Below, piece after piece: positions 7,112-9,505 of a stretch of 9,505 nucleotides of DNA. Within the stretch, counting starts at the first letter, position 1; every line of letters starts with the position of its first letter. The position numbers were made by a program, and so were the translations under genes. The stretch spans positions 1 through 9,505 of the forward strand of contig CAMCZJ010000120.1 of the NCBI GenBank assembly GCA_945886995.1, in the 5' to 3' direction. The notes beneath the pieces are model-generated. The model worked only from the letters and a program-made list of their open reading frames with translations, did no database searches and was not told where the DNA came from. The DNA comes from Asaia bogorensis. GTDB taxonomy: Bacteria > Pseudomonadota > Alphaproteobacteria > Acetobacterales > Acetobacteraceae.

Positions 7112-8319
7112 GCGGCATTGAAGAACAGCTTCCCTCCCTGCCCGCCTTCCTGACCGCGCCCGCCACCGCCAAGGTCTTGGCGGCGCTGCCGGGCAGCCGC
7201 GCCGTGGGTGGTGCGGTGCGTGATGCGCTGGCCGGCTTGCCGGTGGCGGATGTGGATGTCGCAGCACCCTTCCCGCCCGAAGACATCATGGCGCGGTTGC
7301 TTGCCGCCGGCTGCAAGGTGTTTGAAACCGGCATCGCACACGGCACAGTGACCGCAGTGTGGGAGCATCAACCGATTGAGGTGACATCGCTGCGCCGCGA
7401 TGTACTGACCGATGGCCGCCACGCCGAAGTGGCCTGGACAACAGATTGGCACGAAGACGCAGCGCGCCGCGATTTCACCATCAATGCCATGTCACTTGGC
7501 GCTGATGGCGTGCTGCATGATTACTTCGGCGGGCGGGAAGATCTGGCGCTTGGGCTGGTGCGTTTTGTTGGTGATCCCGAAACGCGTTTGGCTGAGGATT
7601 ATTTGCGGCTGCTGCGCTTTTTTCGCTTTCATGCACGCTACGGCAAAGGCGCGCCGGATGTTGCTGCTTTGCACGCGATACGCGCTGCAATCCCCGGCCT
7701 TGCGCGGCTTTCTGTTGAGCGAATCTGGATGGAAATCAAGCGCATCCTGATGGTGGCGGAACCTGTGCCGGCGCTACGCCTGATGGCGGAGCTTGGCGTA
7801 TTGCCGGCGATCCTGCCGGAATTCGCCGAACCTGACCTTGATTGTCTTGCGCGGTTGATCGCATTCGGCGCGCCGGCGGAACCGCTGTTGCGGCTGGCGG
7901 CATTGGGCGGAGCAGCACCCGGCCTTGCCGCGCGATTGAAGTTTTCCATAGCCGAGACACGCGCGCTGCGCTTTTTGAACGAAGCCGAAATGCCCAGCGG
8001 CGAGATTGACGCGGCAGAGTTTCGTCGCTGGCGCGCGCGGCATGATGCGGTGGCTTTGGATGTACAGGAAGCGGCGCTGTGGTTGGCGGATGCGCGTGAT
8101 GGTGCGGTGCCCATGCGCGCTGCGCTGCGTGCAACTTTGCATGCCGAAGCCGCGCCGGTTTTTCCCTTGCAGGGGCGTGATCTTTTGGCGGCAGGCGCTT
8201 CTCCCGGCCCTGCGCTTGGCGCGCTATTGGCCGAGGTTGAGGCGTTTTGGATCGCGGGCGGCTGCGTGGCAGATCACGCAGCCTGCCTTGCCGAGGCAAA
8301 GCGGCTGATGGCGCGTTAG
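7108..8319 (+). CDS. cca: CCA tRNA nucleotidyltransferase
   Basis: A class II tRNA nucleotidyltransferase/poly(A) polymerase-family enzyme of 403 residues. It adds or repairs the 3'-terminal CCA of tRNAs from CTP and ATP in the cytosol. Conserved motifs in order: GGAVRD (34-39) and the catalytic D48-V-D50; EVTSLRRD (91-98); RRDFTINAM (120-128), the head-domain motif; DYFGGREDL (138-146); AEDYLRLLRFFRF (162-174), the ED-x-x-R-x-x-R base-recognition motif; and SVERIWMEIKRIL (202-214). The C-terminal FPLQGRDLLAAGASPGPALG (352-371) is typical of the short alphaproteobacterial forms. No HD phosphohydrolase domain is present. The ATG overlaps the preceding stop by 4 bp, and it ends the rightward operon with TAG, which also begins a hairpin. 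I cannot separate a full CCA-adding enzyme from a poly(A) polymerase by eye, but motifs and context favour CCA addition. Confidence 0.94.
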   Translation: MSGIEEQLPSLPAFLTAPATAKVLAALPGSRAVGGAVRDALAGLPVADVDVAAPFPPEDIMARLLAAGCKVFETGIAHGTVTAVWEHQPIEVTSLRRDVLTDGRHAEVAWTTDWHEDAARRDFTINAMSLGADGVLHDYFGGREDLALGLVRFVGDPETRLAEDYLRLLRFFRFHARYGKGAPDVAALHAIRAAIPGLARLSVERIWMEIKRILMVAEPVPALRLMAELGVLPAILPEFAEPDLDCLARLIAFGAPAEPLLRLAALGGAAPGLAARLKFSIAETRALRFLNEAEMPSGEIDAAEFRRWRARHDAVALDVQEAALWLADARDGAVPMRAALRATLHAEAAPVFPLQGRDLLAAGASPGPALGALLAEVEAFWIAGGCVADHAACLAEAKRLMAR

Positions 8320-8358
8320 AGCGTTTCCCGTTCACGTTGGTTCACGGGAAACACTCTA
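8317..8358. repeat. Hairpin 1 after cca: 15-position inverted repeat with one mismatch
   Basis: Left arm TAGAGCGTTTCCCGT (8317-8331) and right arm ACGGGAAACACTCTA (8344-8358) pair at 14 of 15 positions, the only mismatch being C8322/A8353, around a 12-nt loop. The loop region also contains TTCACG twice, separated by TTGG. The left arm includes the cca stop codon. There is no T-tract. The shape and the TAGAGCGTTT... start resemble hairpin repeats scattered in alphaproteobacterial genomes. It may act as a terminator or 3'-end stabiliser between convergent genes. The structure is seen; the repeat family is inference. Confidence 0.75.
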
Positions 8359-8373
8359 AACCTCTGTTTGGTC

Positions 8374-8417
8374 GCATTTTCCGAGTCGCCAAGTGATTCC
8401 ACTTGGCTTGAAAATGC
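8374..8417. repeat. Hairpin 2: two-part inverted repeat in the same intergenic gap
   Basis: Outer stem GCATTTTC (8374-8381) with GAAAATGC (8410-8417), 8 bp; inner stem GCCAAGTG (8388-8395) with CACTTGGC (8400-8407), 8 bp closed by an ATTC tetraloop. A small asymmetric internal loop of 6 against 2 nt separates them. Its sequence is unrelated to hairpin 1, which ends 15 bp upstream. It lies 12 bp from the stop codon of the convergent ThDP-enzyme gene. It looks like a REP-type extragenic palindrome; copy number elsewhere in the genome cannot be judged from this window. Confidence 0.72.
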
Positions 8418-8428
8418 TCCAGTTACCG

Positions 8429-9505
8429 CTATTTCGGCAGCACCGCCTGCAAGGATGTACGCACATGCACCGCCGCCGGGCCGGGTGCCGCGAGAGCCTC
8501 GGCCAGTTTCGGCATATCCGCATCGGTTTCAATGCGCGTGACCGGCACACGAAACGCCGCGCACCAGGCGGCGAAATCCGGGTTTTCCAGGCTGGTGCCA
8601 CTGACACGCCCCGGATGGGCGCGTTCCTGGTGGATGCGGATGGACGCGTAAGACCCGTTATCTGAGAGAATCATCTTGAGCGGCACACCACGCGCCACCG
8701 CCACCGCGAATTCTCCGCCGGTCATGAACGCGCCACCATCACCCACCAGCGCAATCACTTGCCGGTTGGGATGGCGCAGCGAAGCCGCAACGCCGGCGGG
8801 CACGCCAAAGCCCATGGCGCCAGAAACCGGCGCCAGCAACCGACGCGGCGAAACCCAGGCGATCTTGCGATAAAACGGCGCGCCGAAAGTGCCGGCATCA
8901 AGCGCAATCATCGCATCGGGTGCGGCGATTTCACCAATCATCTTGGCGATGCGCGCGAAGGCGACACCATCATTATGCGTGGTCGGCGCCACCTGGCTAT
9001 CGGCGGTTTGCAAATCACGCAGCTTCTTAGCCCAGGCGCCGCGCGCAGCGGGTGCCCCCGGCTTTTCCGCGCCAAGCGCTGCCAGCACCGCGCGCGCATC
9101 GGCGGCCACCGCAAGCTCCGCCGGGAAATGCCAACCCAGGAAGCGCGGTTCAGCGCAGATATGCGCCAAACGCTGACCGGGCGAGGGCCATGTCCAACCT
9201 TGGGTGGTGATATCCGTGAGCCGCGTGCCGAGCGCCACCACAAGATCGGCATCGGCAAAAGCGGCGCGCTGCGCATCCGGGTTACGCAGGCCAAGATCAC
9301 CCGCATAAAGCGGATGATTATTCGGGAATAAATCCTGCCGGCGGAAGGAAACCGCAACGGGGGTCTGCCAGGCTTCCGCAAAGGCCAGCAGCGCTTCGCG
9401 CCCGCCAGCCGTGTCAATGGCATGGCCCGCCAGGATGATCGGGCGTTCGGCGCCGCGCAGCATGGCGGCAAGGCGCGCAACATCAGCAGGTGCCGGCTGC
9501 GCGGG
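8429..9505 (-). CDS. ThDP-dependent enzyme, acetolactate-synthase-like, 5' partial
   Basis: The C-terminal 358 residues of a thiamine-diphosphate enzyme of the acetolactate synthase/benzoylformate decarboxylase superfamily. The frame is open to the window edge. A full member is about 550 residues, so the N-terminal pyrimidine-binding domain lies outside. The central domain occupies visible residues 1-145, with RPIILAGHA (21-29) and DLVVALGTRLTD (87-98). The pyrophosphate-binding domain follows, with LAPVSGAMGFGVPAGVAASL (224-243), GDG (255-257) and DNG (282-284) about 25 residues on. The asparagine ligand position of the Mg/ThDP motif is therefore kept, while its usual first Asn is Asp. YASIRIHQER-HPGRVSGT resembles the less studied 'TPP-binding protein' branch rather than true IlvB. 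The stop is TAG (minus) at 8431-8429. No small regulatory subunit gene is seen downstream, which also argues against a biosynthetic acetolactate synthase. The substrate is unknown. Confidence 0.88.
   Translation of the reverse strand, partial: PAQPAPADVARLAAMLRGAERPIILAGHAIDTAGGREALLAFAEAWQTPVAVSFRRQDLFPNNHPLYAGDLGLRNPDAQRAAFADADLVVALGTRLTDITTQGWTWPSPGQRLAHICAEPRFLGWHFPAELAVAADARAVLAALGAEKPGAPAARGAWAKKLRDLQTADSQVAPTTHNDGVAFARIAKMIGEIAAPDAMIALDAGTFGAPFYRKIAWVSPRRLLAPVSGAMGFGVPAGVAASLRHPNRQVIALVGDGGAFMTGGEFAVAVARGVPLKMILSDNGSYASIRIHQERAHPGRVSGTSLENPDFAAWCAAFRVPVTRIETDADMPKLAEALAAPGPAAVHVRTSLQAVLPK

Noticed and set aside
8317..8417. The post-cca hairpins as a CRISPR array, tRNA or attachment site
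   Set aside because: The two stems differ in sequence, there are no regularly spaced identical repeats, no cloverleaf fits, and no integrase or transposase gene is nearby.

Overview
This is a high-GC (roughly two-thirds G+C by eye) chromosomal window with tightly packed, often overlapping genes. The gene families and order point to an alphaproteobacterium, probably order Rhodospirillales or family Acetobacteraceae. The clues are an AapJ/BztA-type periplasmic amino-acid binding protein, a MoxR-DUF58-DUF4159 cassette divergent from a DUF1285-CoA pyrophosphatase-DUF6111-like-CCA transferase cluster, and alphaproteobacterial-looking intergenic hairpins. The taxon is an inference from gene content; no rRNA or other marker gene is present.

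Layout. (1) 1-906, plus strand: the 3' part of an aapJ-like gene whose start lies left of the window. (2) 5517 down to 937, minus strand: a three-gene operon, MoxR AAA+ ATPase, then a DUF58 protein, then a 907-residue membrane protein with a BatA-like N-terminus and a DUF4159 C-terminus. The junctions overlap by 8 bp and 1 bp. The last gene converges on aapJ across a 30-bp gap. (3) 5518-5621: the divergent intergenic region. (4) 5622-8319, plus strand: DUF1285 protein, NudL-type Nudix hydrolase, an 82-residue membrane protein and CCA tRNA nucleotidyltransferase. Two of the three junctions are 4-bp stop/start overlaps, so this reads as one transcription unit. (5) 8320-8428: a convergent intergenic region with two distinct strong hairpins back to back. 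(6) 8429-9505, minus strand: the C-terminal two thirds of a thiamine-diphosphate enzyme of the acetolactate-synthase superfamily, whose start lies right of the window.

How they fit together. MoxR ATPases usually act with VWA-type or VWA-derived partners in assembling or remodelling envelope or metalloprotein complexes. Here the DUF58 protein and the large membrane protein are the likely partners. The DUF58 MIDAS motif and the VWA-like segment of the big protein both look degraded, so any VWA-like binding is probably not metal dependent. The right-hand operon mixes housekeeping functions (tRNA CCA end maintenance, CoA/nucleotide pyrophosphate hydrolysis) with two conserved proteins of unknown function. 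The two edge genes are metabolic: amino-acid uptake and a ThDP-dependent decarboxylase or ligase.

I found no mobile element, CRISPR array, tRNA, rRNA or obvious defence system. Nothing here clearly amounts to a new biological system. The most useful leads are the degenerate MIDAS sites in the MoxR cassette, the internal duplication-like RQGG segments of the DUF4159 protein, the tandem hairpins after cca, and the binding-protein gene with no permease gene immediately after it.
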